This document shows, piece by piece, positions 1-11,762 of a stretch of 64,000 nucleotides of DNA; position 1 is the stretch's first letter, and every line of letters starts with the position of its first letter. Location of the stretch: NCBI RefSeq assembly GCF_021088345.1, contig NZ_CP088156.1:5332001-5396000 (forward strand), read 5' to 3'. The stretch comes from Bradyrhizobium ontarionense. Lineage in GTDB: Bacteria > Pseudomonadota > Alphaproteobacteria > Rhizobiales > Xanthobacteraceae. The notes under the pieces were generated by a model. It was not told where the DNA came from. It saw nothing but the letters and a program-made list of their open reading frames with translations, and ran no database searches. A program made the position numbers and the translations under genes.

Positions 1-118
1 TTCGAAATCGGCGAGGTTGCTGCCAATTCCGGCTGGTGCGCTTTACGAAATCGGCGAGCCGCGCCGGCGTCCGTGCGGTCTCGTCCGGCAGATCAACGCC
101 CATCTGCCGGAGCTTCCC

Positions 119-1546
119 ATGTCCCGACGCCGCCTGCTTGCCCTCATTCTGTCGACCACAGCGCTCAGCGTTCTGGCGCTTGGTGCCGCCCGTGCCCGCG
201 ACGTGCCGCAGGTCGCGACCGGCTTCATCGCCAGCGTGCTGTGCTCCGAGACGTTCGTCTCCGGTCTCGACCCGGACCGCATTCTGGCCGAAACCCGGGA
301 GGCGATGCCTGGCGCCGGGCTGCTGACCTGGGCGATGGATGTCCGTGTGGATCGCGCCGCCAAGGATGTGACCGTGACCTTGCTCGGGCTTGGCCGCAGC
401 CATGCGGTGTTTCGCGATGGGCTCGGCTGCCACATGGAGCATGGCGAAGGGCAGGATTGGCCGACGTTCCGGCCTTCTCAGCCGCAGCCGGCTTTGCTGC
501 CCGACATTGCCCCGCCGCACGTGGTGACGCCGGCAGCACCCGCGCTCGCGGCGGCGCTCGATCGCGCCTTTGCCGAACCGGAGGCCCCACCATTCCGGCG
601 CACCCATGCCATCTTGGTGCTCAAGGACGGCAAGGTGATCGCCGAACGCTATGCCTCGGGCTTTTCCGTCGACACGCCGCTGCTCGGCTTCTCCGCGACC
701 AAGTCGATGACCGCGAGCCTGATCGGCATTCTCGTCCGCCAGGGCAAGATCGCGCTGCATGCGCCGGCGCCGGTCGCGGCGTGGCAGAGCGACAACGATC
801 CGCGCCGTGCCATCACGGTCGATCAGCTGCTGCGCCACACCGCCGGGCTCGCGCTCGGCAGTTCGCTGCAGGCCTCGCTCGGGTCCGCGCTCGAACCGGT
901 CAATCGCATGAAGTTCGTCGAGCCCGACCGCGCGGCGTTTGCCGAATCGATGCCGCTCGAAACCACGCCGGGCGCGACCTCCAACTATCACGACGGCAAC
1001 ACCATCATCCTGTCTCATCTCGTCCGCGACGCCGCCGGCGGCAGTGCGGCGGATGTGCTGCGCTTCGCGCATCGCGAGCTGTTCGATCCGCTCGGCATGA
1101 ACAACGTCTCCATCGAGTTCGACGCCGCTGGCACGCCGGAAGGATCGAGCCAGATGCTGGCCACCGCGCGCGACTGGGCGCGGCTCGGCCAGCTCTATCT
1201 CGACGACGGCGTCGTTGCCGGCCGCCGCATCCTGCCCGCCGGCTGGGTCGACTACGTCGCCACGCCGACGCCCGATGCCTTTGTCGGCCTCGGCGCCGGC
1301 TTCTGGACCAATCGCGGCGACAGCTTTGGCGCCAATTATCGCATCTCCCATGGCTGGCCGCGCGACGCCTTCTTCGCCAAGGGCACGCTCGCCCAGTATG
1401 TCATCGTCATCCCCTCCGAGCGCCTCGTCATCGCGCGCTTCGGCCGCACCGTGAACTGGCCGCCGGAGGCCGATGGCGTGGCGCAGCTGGTGAGCGAGGT
1501 CGTCGCTGCGACGCATGGCAAGACGGAGGTCATCAGCTCGGAGTGA
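119..1546 (+). CDS. Serine hydrolase, class C beta-lactamase / 6-aminohexanoate-dimer hydrolase-like
   Basis: 475 aa from the ATG at 119, chosen because CGGAG lies 6 nt upstream and the protein then begins with a signal-like arginine-rich stretch and a hydrophobic run (residues 3-23); an upstream ATG at 17 would bury this. The nucleophile motif S192-A-T-K195 (SxxK) sits in FSATKSMTAS, and a Tyr in SNYHDGNT (about residue 290) matches the second motif of the penicillin-binding-protein-like esterase/amidase family. About 150 residues of unassigned N-terminal sequence precede the hydrolase domain. Probably exported; substrate unknown (ester or amide). The MmgE/PrpD gene is convergent just downstream. 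Confidence 0.85.
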   Translation: MSRRRLLALILSTTALSVLALGAARARDVPQVATGFIASVLCSETFVSGLDPDRILAETREAMPGAGLLTWAMDVRVDRAAKDVTVTLLGLGRSHAVFRDGLGCHMEHGEGQDWPTFRPSQPQPALLPDIAPPHVVTPAAPALAAALDRAFAEPEAPPFRRTHAILVLKDGKVIAERYASGFSVDTPLLGFSATKSMTASLIGILVRQGKIALHAPAPVAAWQSDNDPRRAITVDQLLRHTAGLALGSSLQASLGSALEPVNRMKFVEPDRAAFAESMPLETTPGATSNYHDGNTIILSHLVRDAAGGSAADVLRFAHRELFDPLGMNNVSIEFDAAGTPEGSSQMLATARDWARLGQLYLDDGVVAGRRILPAGWVDYVATPTPDAFVGLGAGFWTNRGDSFGANYRISHGWPRDAFFAKGTLAQYVIVIPSERLVIARFGRTVNWPPEADGVAQLVSEVVAATHGKTEVISSE

Positions 1547-1554
1547 TGCACGCG

Positions 1555-2925
1555 CTACGCCCGCCCCAACGCCGTCGCCTGCGCGACGTGATCGAACCGC
1601 TCCAGCGACAGGATCGCGTCGGCAAAGCTCTGCGCCCGGCTGCTCAGAACCGGCCGCGCCAGCGTGATGAACTTGTCGCTCATCGCCTGCGCGGACGGAA
1701 ACGACGTCGGCTCGCCGGAGGGATCGTCGTGCAGCCGCTCGTGCACGCCGTCCTCGGTGGTGATGGTCACGCGCGCGCCGAACGGGTGGCTGCGGCCCGT
1801 CTCCAGCCGATCGTCCTGCACGACGTCGAACTTGTCGGCGAGCGCATTGATCGCGGCATCGCCCAGCTTCGTGTAGTCGTCCCAGCCGAAGCGGCCCTGT
1901 TCGAGTGCCAGCGCGCCGGTGAAGAACATCGAGAACTGGCCGCCGACGATCGAGGTCGGATGCCGCTTGGTGGCGGCATCACCCGTCAGCGTGATGCCGT
2001 TGCGATGCAGGCCGACCTCGACGCGCCTGACCTGGTCCGGCGTCAGATTGTGTTCGCGGCGCAGCGCGATGATGGCGTCGATCGCGGCATGGGTGTAGCG
2101 GCAGCTCGGATACGGTTTCACGCCGATCTTCATCGTCTCATAGGTCGTACCCAGGCCAGCAACTGCCTTGTCCCGATGCGGTGTGTCGGTGTAGCCGACC
2201 AAAAGGCCATGCTTGCCCTCGACGGATTCGACCGCGCCGATGAAATCGTTCTTGGCGAGCGTCGCCGCGATCACGCCGTTCATCGCCGACGCGCCGACCT
2301 GATAGCGCTTGTTCCAGGCGCCGTTGACCAGGAATTGCAGCGATCCCGCCGCCTGGCTGCCGGAGACGCCGAACGCATAGATGAGCTGCTGCTCCGACAG
2401 GCCGAACAGCTTGCCGGCAGCCGCTGCCGCACCATAGGTGCCGGCGGTCGCGGTTGGATGGAAGCCGCGGGCATAGTGCGAGGTCGGATCGAGCGCATTG
2501 CCGAGCCGGCAGCACACTTCGTAGCCGGCGACGATCGCGGTCAGCACCTCCCGCCCCGAGGCGCCGACCATTTCGCCGACGGCGAACGCAGCCGGCACCA
2601 CGGGCGCGCTCGGATGCAGCGAGGAATCCGCGTGGGTATCGTCAAAGTCGAGCGAGTGGCCCATCGTGCCATTGAGCAGCGCCGCCACCGCCGGCGTCCA
2701 CGTCCGGCTGTCGCCGAACACCGTCGCCTCGCCGGCCGAGTCGAGCTTCAGCGCCGCCAGCATATTGACGACCGACGGCGTCGATTCCGCCTCGCGCCGG
2801 GCGCGGATGGCGCTGCCGAGGAAATCCAATGTCAGCACCTTGGCGCGGTCGAGCACCTCAGGCGGGATATCGTCATATTTCAGCTCGGCGACATAGCCGG
2901 CGAGCGTTGCGGTTTCCTGGGCCAT
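1555..2925 (-). CDS. MmgE/PrpD family protein
   Basis: 456 aa, the usual length of the MmgE/PrpD family (2-methylcitrate dehydratase, aconitate decarboxylase and relatives). Family stretches visible include the N-terminal helical region with LDFLGSA, the HSLDFDDTHADSSLHPSAPVVPAA segment containing the conserved Asp/His cluster, and PYPSCRYTHAAID. No methylcitrate-cycle genes (prpB, prpC) are nearby, so a role in propionate metabolism is not supported by context. Cytosolic. The start at 2925 is the only well-placed ATG. Its stop lies 8 bp from the stop of the convergent hydrolase gene. Confidence 0.85.
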   Translation of the reverse strand: MAQETATLAGYVAELKYDDIPPEVLDRAKVLTLDFLGSAIRARREAESTPSVVNMLAALKLDSAGEATVFGDSRTWTPAVAALLNGTMGHSLDFDDTHADSSLHPSAPVVPAAFAVGEMVGASGREVLTAIVAGYEVCCRLGNALDPTSHYARGFHPTATAGTYGAAAAAGKLFGLSEQQLIYAFGVSGSQAAGSLQFLVNGAWNKRYQVGASAMNGVIAATLAKNDFIGAVESVEGKHGLLVGYTDTPHRDKAVAGLGTTYETMKIGVKPYPSCRYTHAAIDAIIALRREHNLTPDQVRRVEVGLHRNGITLTGDAATKRHPTSIVGGQFSMFFTGALALEQGRFGWDDYTKLGDAAINALADKFDVVQDDRLETGRSHPFGARVTITTEDGVHERLHDDPSGEPTSFPSAQAMSDKFITLARPVLSSRAQSFADAILSLERFDHVAQATALGRA

Positions 2926-3005
2926 CGTGTTTCCTCGCTTGTTGAAAACAGCGTAGGCAAGCTGATTCCGCCTTTCAAGCCGGACGGGCCCGGTGGGAGG
3001 CTGCC

Positions 3006-4187
3006 ATGCCGGGATCGCGCGGTGCTTTTGAAGGTGAGAGATCGATGGTGTCGCCCAAGAAGCTGTTCGGCCGGGTGCGCGTGGGCAAGGCGCAGATGTC
3101 GCTGGCCGTGCGCGGCACGGTGGCTGCGACGCTCGCCTTCGCGATCGCCACGGCCTTTCAGCTGAAGCTGCCGCTGTGGGCGGTGCTGACCTCGCTGATC
3201 GTCACCCAGGGCAGCGTCGGGCGCTCGCTGAAGGCGACCCGCGACTACATGTTCGGCACCATCGGCGGCGCGATCTATGGCGGCGCCATCACGTTGCTGA
3301 TCCCGCATACCGGTGAGCTGCAGCTGCTCGGCATGCTGGTCCTGGCGGTAACGCCACTCGCCTTCATCGCGGCGTTCAATCCGAGCTTGAACCCGGCCAC
3401 CGTCACGTCGGTGATCGTGCTGCTGGTGCCGACCATGGGCCGCCTCGATGCGATCGGCTCGGCGGTCGACCGGGTGTTCGAGGTCGCGGTCGGCGCGCTG
3501 ACGGGACTCGTCGTGTCCTTCATCGTGCTGCCGTCGCGCGCGCATGTGCAGATGCGCAGCGCGGCGGGACGCCTGCTCGAACTGATCGCCGCGGCGATGA
3601 CCGAGCTGCTGGCCGGCCTGTCGCGCGGCCGCGACAACGACGCGCTGCATCGGATTCAGGACGGCATCGGCACCGCGCTGACCGAGTTGAACGCGACCGG
3701 CGCGGAGGCCGAGCGCGAGCGCTCGGCGTGGCTCTCGTCGGGTGCCGACACCGGTCCGCTGTTGCGGACCATCCTCCGGCTGCGCCACGACGTCGTGATG
3801 ATCGGACGCGCCAGCGTGGTGCCGCTGCCCTCGGACCTGCAGGCCCGGCTGTCGGGTCCGGTCACGCGCGTCAGCGACGCCATCGCGAGCTACTTGCGCG
3901 GCTGCGCGGCGGCCATCCGCAATGGCTCCGGACCGCCGCCAATCTGGCCGATCCATGTCGCGGTCAAGGCCTATGCCGAGGAGGTCGCTGCTGTCCGCAG
4001 CGACGGCCTCACGCGTGGCTTGCCCGGCGATGCCGCGGAGCGCTTCTTCGCGCTCGGCTTCTCGCTCGAGCAGATGCGGCAGAACCTGATCGATCTCGAG
4101 CGCGTCGTCGCCGAATGGGCCGATGCGTCGACGGGACGGCCGCACCGGCCGGAGCGCGACGAGACGCCGAATACAGCGGGCGCCTGA
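3006..4187 (+). CDS. FUSC family membrane protein (fusaric acid resistance/YccS-like)
   Basis: 393 aa. The N-terminal half (about residues 30-180) contains five or six hydrophobic segments and the motif RATRDYMFGTIGGAIYGG typical of the FUSC/aromatic-acid exporter family; the C-terminal half is soluble and helical. Such proteins are about 350-700 aa, so this is a short, single-module member. Two starts are possible: 3006 (GGGAGG 5 nt upstream) and 3045 (AAGGTGAG upstream). Its function is probably efflux of small aromatic or weak acids, by family only. It is divergent from the MmgE/PrpD gene and convergent with the MATE gene. Confidence 0.8.
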   Translation: MPGSRGAFEGERSMVSPKKLFGRVRVGKAQMSLAVRGTVAATLAFAIATAFQLKLPLWAVLTSLIVTQGSVGRSLKATRDYMFGTIGGAIYGGAITLLIPHTGELQLLGMLVLAVTPLAFIAAFNPSLNPATVTSVIVLLVPTMGRLDAIGSAVDRVFEVAVGALTGLVVSFIVLPSRAHVQMRSAAGRLLELIAAAMTELLAGLSRGRDNDALHRIQDGIGTALTELNATGAEAERERSAWLSSGADTGPLLRTILRLRHDVVMIGRASVVPLPSDLQARLSGPVTRVSDAIASYLRGCAAAIRNGSGPPPIWPIHVAVKAYAEEVAAVRSDGLTRGLPGDAAERFFALGFSLEQMRQNLIDLERVVAEWADASTGRPHRPERDETPNTAGA

Positions 4188-4192
4188 TCTCC

Positions 4193-5578
4193 TCACCGCG
4201 ACAGCCGCAGGAAGCGCAGCACCAAGAGTGCCGCATAGATGGTGGTGCCGATCGACAGGCCGATCCAGATCCCGATCGCGCCGAGCGCGGTGTAGAAGGC
4301 GAGTGCATAAGATGCGGGAAAGCCGATCAGCCAATAGCCGAGCACGGCCAGCAGCAGCGGGACGCGCGTGTCCTTGATGCCGCGCAGCGCGCCGACGGCG
4401 ATGGTCTGCAGTGCATCCGTGATGAAGAACGTCGTGCCGACGAGGAGAAGCGTGGCGGCCAGCGCCACGGTCGCTTCCGCATCGGCGATGCCGGCGCCGA
4501 GGAACAGTTGCACGATGTCGAACCGCGCAACGATGATGCCGAGCGTGAACAGAACAGCGAGTGCGAGGCCGAGCAGCATCGCCATCAGGCCGGCGCGCCG
4601 GATGCCCCTGGCATCGGCGCGCCCGGCGGCATGACCGACGCGCACGGTCGCGGCCATGCTGATGCCGAACGGAACCATGAACAGGATCGCCGTGATCTGC
4701 AGCGCGATCTGATGCGCGGCGAGCGCGGGCGTGCTGATCAACCCCATCAGGATCGCAGCCGCCGAGAACAGGCCATATTCGAGCAGGAACGACAGCGAGA
4801 TCGGCCCGCCGATGATGAGGAGCTGCCGCATCAGCCTCCAGTCGATACGCCCGAGTTGCGCGAGCACGTGATAGTCGCGGAACGGCGGACGGAATGCTGC
4901 GAACCACAGCCCCGCGAGGAACGTACCGGTGTTGACCAGCGAGGTCGCGAGGCCGACGCCGGTCAGGCCCAATTGCGGAAAACCCCAGTGGCCATACAGC
5001 AGCGGATAGACCAGCAGCGCGTTGAGCGGGATCGCGGCCAGGGTGATCCAGAGCACGGGCTCGGGACGGTTGACCGCCCCCATGAAGCTGCGCAGCGCCA
5101 GGAACCACAGCATCGGCGCGATGCCCCAGGCGAGGCCGGCCAGATACTCCTGCGCGAGATGCGCCACGGCCGGCGCCTGTCCCAGCGCCAACAGGATGGC
5201 CTCACCGTTCAGCGCAATCATCATGATCGGCAGTGCAATGAACAGGCCGGCCCACAAGCCGACGCGCAGCGCGCGCCGCACCAGCCCAGCATCCGCCGCG
5301 CCGAAGGCCTGCGCGGCAAGCGGCGCCACCGCGGACATCAGGCCCATGCCGAAGGTGGAGCCGACGAAATACACGGTGCCCGCCAACGCCGCCGCGGCGA
5401 CGGCGTCGCCGCCGAGCCGGCCGATGAAGGCGAGATCGGTCGACATCATCGCGATCTGCGACAGCTGCGTCAGCGCCATCGGCGCGGCGAGCCGGATCGT
5501 GTCCCAGAGCTCGTGCGCGAGAGGAGGCATCGGCTCCGCCGGTGGCGGTGCGTGATTGGTTCCGGATGTCGAGGTCAT
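4193..5578 (-). CDS. MATE family efflux transporter (NorM-like)
   Basis: 461 aa from the ATG at 5578; the open frame continues upstream but enters a repeat element, so the longer start is rejected. Twelve hydrophobic segments are visible. The first helix region reads LRLAAPMALTQLSQIAMMSTDLAFIGRLGG, the classic MATE N-terminus, and the second half repeats the pattern (IGGPISLSFLLEYGLFSAAAILMG). It would export cationic drugs or metabolites in exchange for Na+ or H+ across the inner membrane. The short N-terminal tail (TSTSGTNHAPPPAEP) is low-complexity. Monocistronic. Confidence 0.9.
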   Translation of the reverse strand: MTSTSGTNHAPPPAEPMPPLAHELWDTIRLAAPMALTQLSQIAMMSTDLAFIGRLGGDAVAAAALAGTVYFVGSTFGMGLMSAVAPLAAQAFGAADAGLVRRALRVGLWAGLFIALPIMMIALNGEAILLALGQAPAVAHLAQEYLAGLAWGIAPMLWFLALRSFMGAVNRPEPVLWITLAAIPLNALLVYPLLYGHWGFPQLGLTGVGLATSLVNTGTFLAGLWFAAFRPPFRDYHVLAQLGRIDWRLMRQLLIIGGPISLSFLLEYGLFSAAAILMGLISTPALAAHQIALQITAILFMVPFGISMAATVRVGHAAGRADARGIRRAGLMAMLLGLALAVLFTLGIIVARFDIVQLFLGAGIADAEATVALAATLLLVGTTFFITDALQTIAVGALRGIKDTRVPLLLAVLGYWLIGFPASYALAFYTALGAIGIWIGLSIGTTIYAALLVLRFLRLSR

Positions 5579-5792
5579 GATCGGTGGTATAGCAGCCGTC
5601 GTCGTGCCGCGCACATCGCAACGGCATGTTTTCTCCGAGGAGGCGTGCGGCGGGCGAGCGCAGCTCTGCGGAGGAATTATGATCGGCAGGGTGATCTGCA
5701 TCGGCATCGCTTTGACGAGATCTCGCGATGAGAGTCTGCATTCTCGCGGCACTTTTCGCGCCCGAGTTTTGCTTCGTCGGGGCCCTCTTTGT

Positions 5793-6145
5793 GATGAGAG
5801 GGCGCAGGGAATGCCGGGCATCGACTGATACCCATGGCCCCCGTGCGTGAAGAAATGCACGGGGCAGGAACCACAGGTCCAGCCGGATATTCCGGCATTC
5901 CCTGCGCGATGGTCTTCACGGCTGCTTCGCGTTCTCCCCGGTGCGCCGGGCTTTCTGGCCACCGTCGCCCGCGCGGCGCGCGAGCGCCAACACGAGCTTG
6001 ATACTAGCATCGGAGTATCAGGACCGCGCGACTTGACCGTACGTGACCGCCTGTTCGTCCGCAGGGTCATCCCGCTGCAGGCCGCCACGTCCACCGCATC
6101 CCGCCCTCAACGTCCGTGACGACCGCGAAGCGCCCCTCTCATGAG
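5793..6145. repeat. Dispersed ~350 bp repeat, copy 1
   Basis: Non-coding element sharing long stretches with 44897..45257: both carry CCCCGTGCGTGAAGAA, GGGGCAGGAACCACAGG, CCCTGCGCGATG, GGTGCGCCGGGCTTTCTGGC, TGTCAGGACC or TATCAGGACC, and GTGACGACCGCGA in the same order. The ends are weak inverted repeats (ATGAGAGGGCGC at the left, GCGCCCCTCTCAT at the right). Open frames here are incidental and not conserved between the copies. It lies upstream of the MATE gene. Confidence 0.75.
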
Positions 6146-6364
6146 GACAGGATGGCTGCAGTGTTTCCGATTTTCGGAAATAAAGCAAGCGGAAAATTTT
6201 GGCGCGTCCGTGTGGAACAGCCTACGCTAATTGAATCGTCTGCGAAATTGGGTGTTCATGCGCACGGATTTCTAGCCGTTTGACGCTTCCTCGACCGCAT
6301 CAAACGGCGTGTCCTCAGTCCGGGCAAGTAGCCGGTCGCGCGGGTCGTCCGGCGGGCAGGATTT

Positions 6365-6497
6365 GTAGGGTGGGCAAAGAGCCGCCGGAAGGCGGCGCCT
6401 GCCCACCATCGTGAGCCCATGAGCGTCATGGTGGGCACGGCGCGACGGGCGTGGCGTATGAACCGGGACGATGCGGGCGCGCCTTTGCCCACCCTAC
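6365..6497. repeat. 133 bp palindromic repeat with perfect 15 bp terminal inverted repeats
   Basis: The left end GTAGGGTGGGCAAAG (6365-6379) is the exact reverse complement of 6483-6497. A second internal pair, TGCCCACCAT (6400-6409) and ATGGTGGGCA (6428-6437), makes the whole element foldable into a cruciform. There is no coding capacity. It resembles the GTAGGGTGGGCAAAG repeats I associate with Bradyrhizobium and Rhodopseudomonas genomes (from memory). It sits just downstream of murA and may also act in mRNA 3'-end formation. Confidence 0.8.
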
Positions 6498-6531
6498 GTT
6501 TTCTGGAGGGAGCGGTCGGCACTGAATAGGA

Positions 6532-7827
6532 CTACCGCCCGCGCTCCGGCACGCGGGTGATCTTGGCGCCGAGCGCATTCAGCCGCTCGTCGATGCGCTC
6601 GTAGCCGCGTTCGATCTGGTCGGCATTGTCGATATAGGAGGTGCCCTCGGCGCCGAGCGCGGCGAGCAGCATGGCCATGCCGGCGCGGATGTCGGGGGAG
6701 ACGACGCGGGCGCCGCGCAGGCGGCTGGGACCGGCGACGATGGCGCGGTGCGGGTCGCACAGCACGATGCGCGCGCCCATCGAGATCAGCTTGTCGACGA
6801 AGAACATCCGCGACTCGAACATCTTCTCGAACATCAGGATCACGCCCTCGCATTGCGTGGCGGTGACGATCGCGATCGACATCAGGTCGGCGGGGAAGGC
6901 CGGCCACGGCTGGTCCTCCAGCTTCGGCACGTGGCCGCCGAAATCATCCTTGATCTTCATGGTCTGGTCGGACGGCACGATCAGATCGTCGCCGGCGACC
7001 TCGCAAATGATGCCGAGCCGCTCGAACCCCATGCGGATCGAGCGCAGATGCTCGGTGCCGGCGCGCACGATGCGCAGCGGTGAGCGCGTTACCGCGGCGA
7101 GCCCGATCAGCGAGCCGACCTCGATGTGATCGGGCTGGATCGCGTAAGCAGCCTGGCCGAGCGTGCTGGCGCCATGGATCACCATGGTGTTGGTGCCGAT
7201 GCCCTCGATGTTGGCGCCGAGCGCGACCAGGAAATGCGCGAGATCCTGCACGTGCGGCTCGGAGGCTGCATTGCGCAAGTAGGTCGTGCCGTGCGCGGCG
7301 ACCGCTGCGACCAGCGCGTTCTCGGTCGCGGTGACGCTGGGCTCGTCGAGGAACACATCGGCGCCCTTGAGGCCGGAGGCGCGCAGCTCGATCTTGTCGG
7401 TCGCGGTGACGGTGGCGCCGAGCTGCTCGAAGGCGAGGAAATGCGTGTCGAGCCGGCGCCGGCCGATCACGTCGCCGCCCGGCGGCGGCAGCGCCACCTC
7501 GCCGCAGCGGGCGAGCAGGGGGCCGGCCAGCAGGATCGAGGCGCGGATGCGCGCGCACAGATCCGGATCGAGATCGGCGGCGCGGATCTCCTTGGCGTGG
7601 ATGGCGAGCCGGTTGCGGCCGCGCCATTCGGCCGAGGCGCCGACCGAGCGCACCAGTTCGACCAAGGTCTCGGTGTCGCGGATGCGTGGCACATTGTCGA
7701 GCGTGACCGGGTGCTCGGTCAGCAGCGCTGCGGCGATGATCGGCAGCGCGGCGTTCTTGTTGCCGGACGGCTCGATCGCGCCCTTGAGCCGGTGACCACC
7801 CTCGACGATATATTGAATGGGCGCCAT
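6532..7827 (-). CDS. murA: UDP-N-acetylglucosamine 1-carboxyvinyltransferase (MurA), Cys-to-Asp variant
   Basis: 431 aa from the ATG at 7827 (MAPIQYIVEGG), matching the normal length of about 420-430. It transfers enolpyruvate from PEP to UDP-GlcNAc, the first committed step of peptidoglycan synthesis, in the cytosol. Visible family motifs: SGNKNAALP with Lys24 (E. coli Lys22), AGPLLARCG, and a C-terminal RGYERIDERL. The active-site loop reads PPPGGDVIGRRRLDTH, so Asp119 occupies the position of E. coli Cys115, the residue alkylated by fosfomycin. Asp is also the natural residue in Mycobacterium and Chlamydia MurA, which are fosfomycin-insensitive but active. Confidence 0.93.
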   Translation of the reverse strand: MAPIQYIVEGGHRLKGAIEPSGNKNAALPIIAAALLTEHPVTLDNVPRIRDTETLVELVRSVGASAEWRGRNRLAIHAKEIRAADLDPDLCARIRASILLAGPLLARCGEVALPPPGGDVIGRRRLDTHFLAFEQLGATVTATDKIELRASGLKGADVFLDEPSVTATENALVAAVAAHGTTYLRNAASEPHVQDLAHFLVALGANIEGIGTNTMVIHGASTLGQAAYAIQPDHIEVGSLIGLAAVTRSPLRIVRAGTEHLRSIRMGFERLGIICEVAGDDLIVPSDQTMKIKDDFGGHVPKLEDQPWPAFPADLMSIAIVTATQCEGVILMFEKMFESRMFFVDKLISMGARIVLCDPHRAIVAGPSRLRGARVVSPDIRAGMAMLLAALGAEGTSYIDNADQIERGYERIDERLNALGAKITRVPERGR

Positions 7828-8025
7828 GCGCGAAAAAGTCCGTTCTGAGAGGGGCAATTTGCCAGGGGACCGGCGAAGGCGGAACATCGGTCCGGCACGG
7901 AATTAACACGGAAGGCACGAGCAGGCCACTGCTCCGGGCAAGGGACTTGCCAGGGTTTCAACTCTCGTCCGGTGAGGCATTGTCTTGGGCCGCAGGAACG
8001 CTGATATTCAGGACAGGAGCTGTTC

Positions 8026-8358
8026 ATGGTCCAGTTTGTCACGGTATCGGAACGGAAGGCGCGCGAAACCGCACGACGACGGCGGGCGGCTGACGCCGTC
8101 ATGGCTGAGCTGAGGGGGTTCGCGGAGCGTTGCGGCGGCCACTTCATCGTCTTCGGGTCCGTCGCACGACAGCTCATGTCGTTCGACAGTGATTTCGACG
8201 TCATCATCGATGTCCCACGCGAGCACGAGCTTGCTGCCGTCGAGCTCGCCGAGGACCTGTGTCGCCGTCATGAGCTGCCGGCCGACATTCATCTCAAGTC
8301 CCAGGCGAGCGAGCGGCTGCTCGCGCGCATTGCCGATCACGCGGTGACGTTGCCATGA
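8026..8358 (+). CDS. MntA-like nucleotidyltransferase, putative antitoxin
   Basis: 110 aa. The minimal nucleotidyltransferase signature is intact: Gly44-Ser45, ten residues, Asp56-Phe-Asp58 (GSX10DXD), followed by a strand and DIHL near residue 90, which could supply the third carboxylate. This is the size and architecture of MntA antitoxins, which AMPylate a HEPN partner, although MNT proteins also exist outside toxin systems. Its stop overlaps the next gene's start (ATGA at 8355-8358), implying translational coupling. The pair runs toward gyrB on the other strand. Confidence 0.75.
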   Translation: MVQFVTVSERKARETARRRRAADAVMAELRGFAERCGGHFIVFGSVARQLMSFDSDFDVIIDVPREHELAAVELAEDLCRRHELPADIHLKSQASERLLARIADHAVTLP

Positions 8359-8849
8359 GCGATGATCGCTGGAGCGACGTTGACGCCGATCTGGACAGCG
8401 CCATCAATCAACTTGGGATGTCGCTCCGGACGTTCGAACGCGGCGGCTTCGACTCCGATGATCCGGATACCGCGTGGGAGCGGTCGAACGCATTCCTGCA
8501 CGGGATGGAAACCGGATACACACTGCTCGAGAAGGCGATCCAACGCATTCTCGACATTCTCGGCGAGACGAGCCCGTCCGGAGATGCGTGGCACAAGGAT
8601 CTGATCGATCGTGTCTCCAGGTCGATGCAGGGCGACAAGGGAAGGCCGGCCATGTTCGATGCCGCGCTTCGCCTCGATCTGCTAGAACTGATGAGAATGC
8701 GCCACCGTGCCAGGAACGCGGTCTACGGCGACTTTGATGCGTCGAAGGCGGGGCCGTCCGTCGAAGCTGCCAGTCGTGTACTTCTCAGAATTCGCGATGC
8801 TATTTCGCAATTCAAGAACGTCGTGGACCCTGACCGCCAGCAGCGATAA
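8355..8849 (+). CDS. HepT-like (HEPN superfamily) protein, putative toxin partner
   Basis: 164 aa, all-helical in appearance. It overlaps the upstream nucleotidyltransferase gene by 4 bp, the usual MNT/HEPN arrangement. The C-terminal segment MRMRHRARNAVYGDF (about residues 113-127) looks like the HEPN RNase motif region (R-x4-6-H followed by Tyr), but the residue after R120, where HepT-like proteins usually carry His, is Asn121, and Tyr124 follows. This could mean a catalytically altered or inactive toxin, or a subfamily using His117. The assignment rests on gene context and this weak motif, so it is tentative. Confidence 0.6.
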   Translation: MSDDRWSDVDADLDSAINQLGMSLRTFERGGFDSDDPDTAWERSNAFLHGMETGYTLLEKAIQRILDILGETSPSGDAWHKDLIDRVSRSMQGDKGRPAMFDAALRLDLLELMRMRHRARNAVYGDFDASKAGPSVEAASRVLLRIRDAISQFKNVVDPDRQQR

Positions 8850-8885
8850 CCGTCGCGGACCGACCTGGAAGAACGGGGTTCGTCG

Positions 8886-11762
<2,877 letters not shown>

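Noticed and set aside
2880..5108. 742-codon minus-strand frame spanning FUSC and MATE genes
   Set aside because: Its sequence is a frameshifted shadow of the MATE gene and the antisense of FUSC; both real genes have clear family motifs.
5677..6119. Small ORFs in the dispersed repeat (for example 5847-6119 and 44949-45218)
   Set aside because: Frames differ between the two repeat copies beyond the first few residues, with no ribosome binding site; the DNA, not a protein, is what is conserved.
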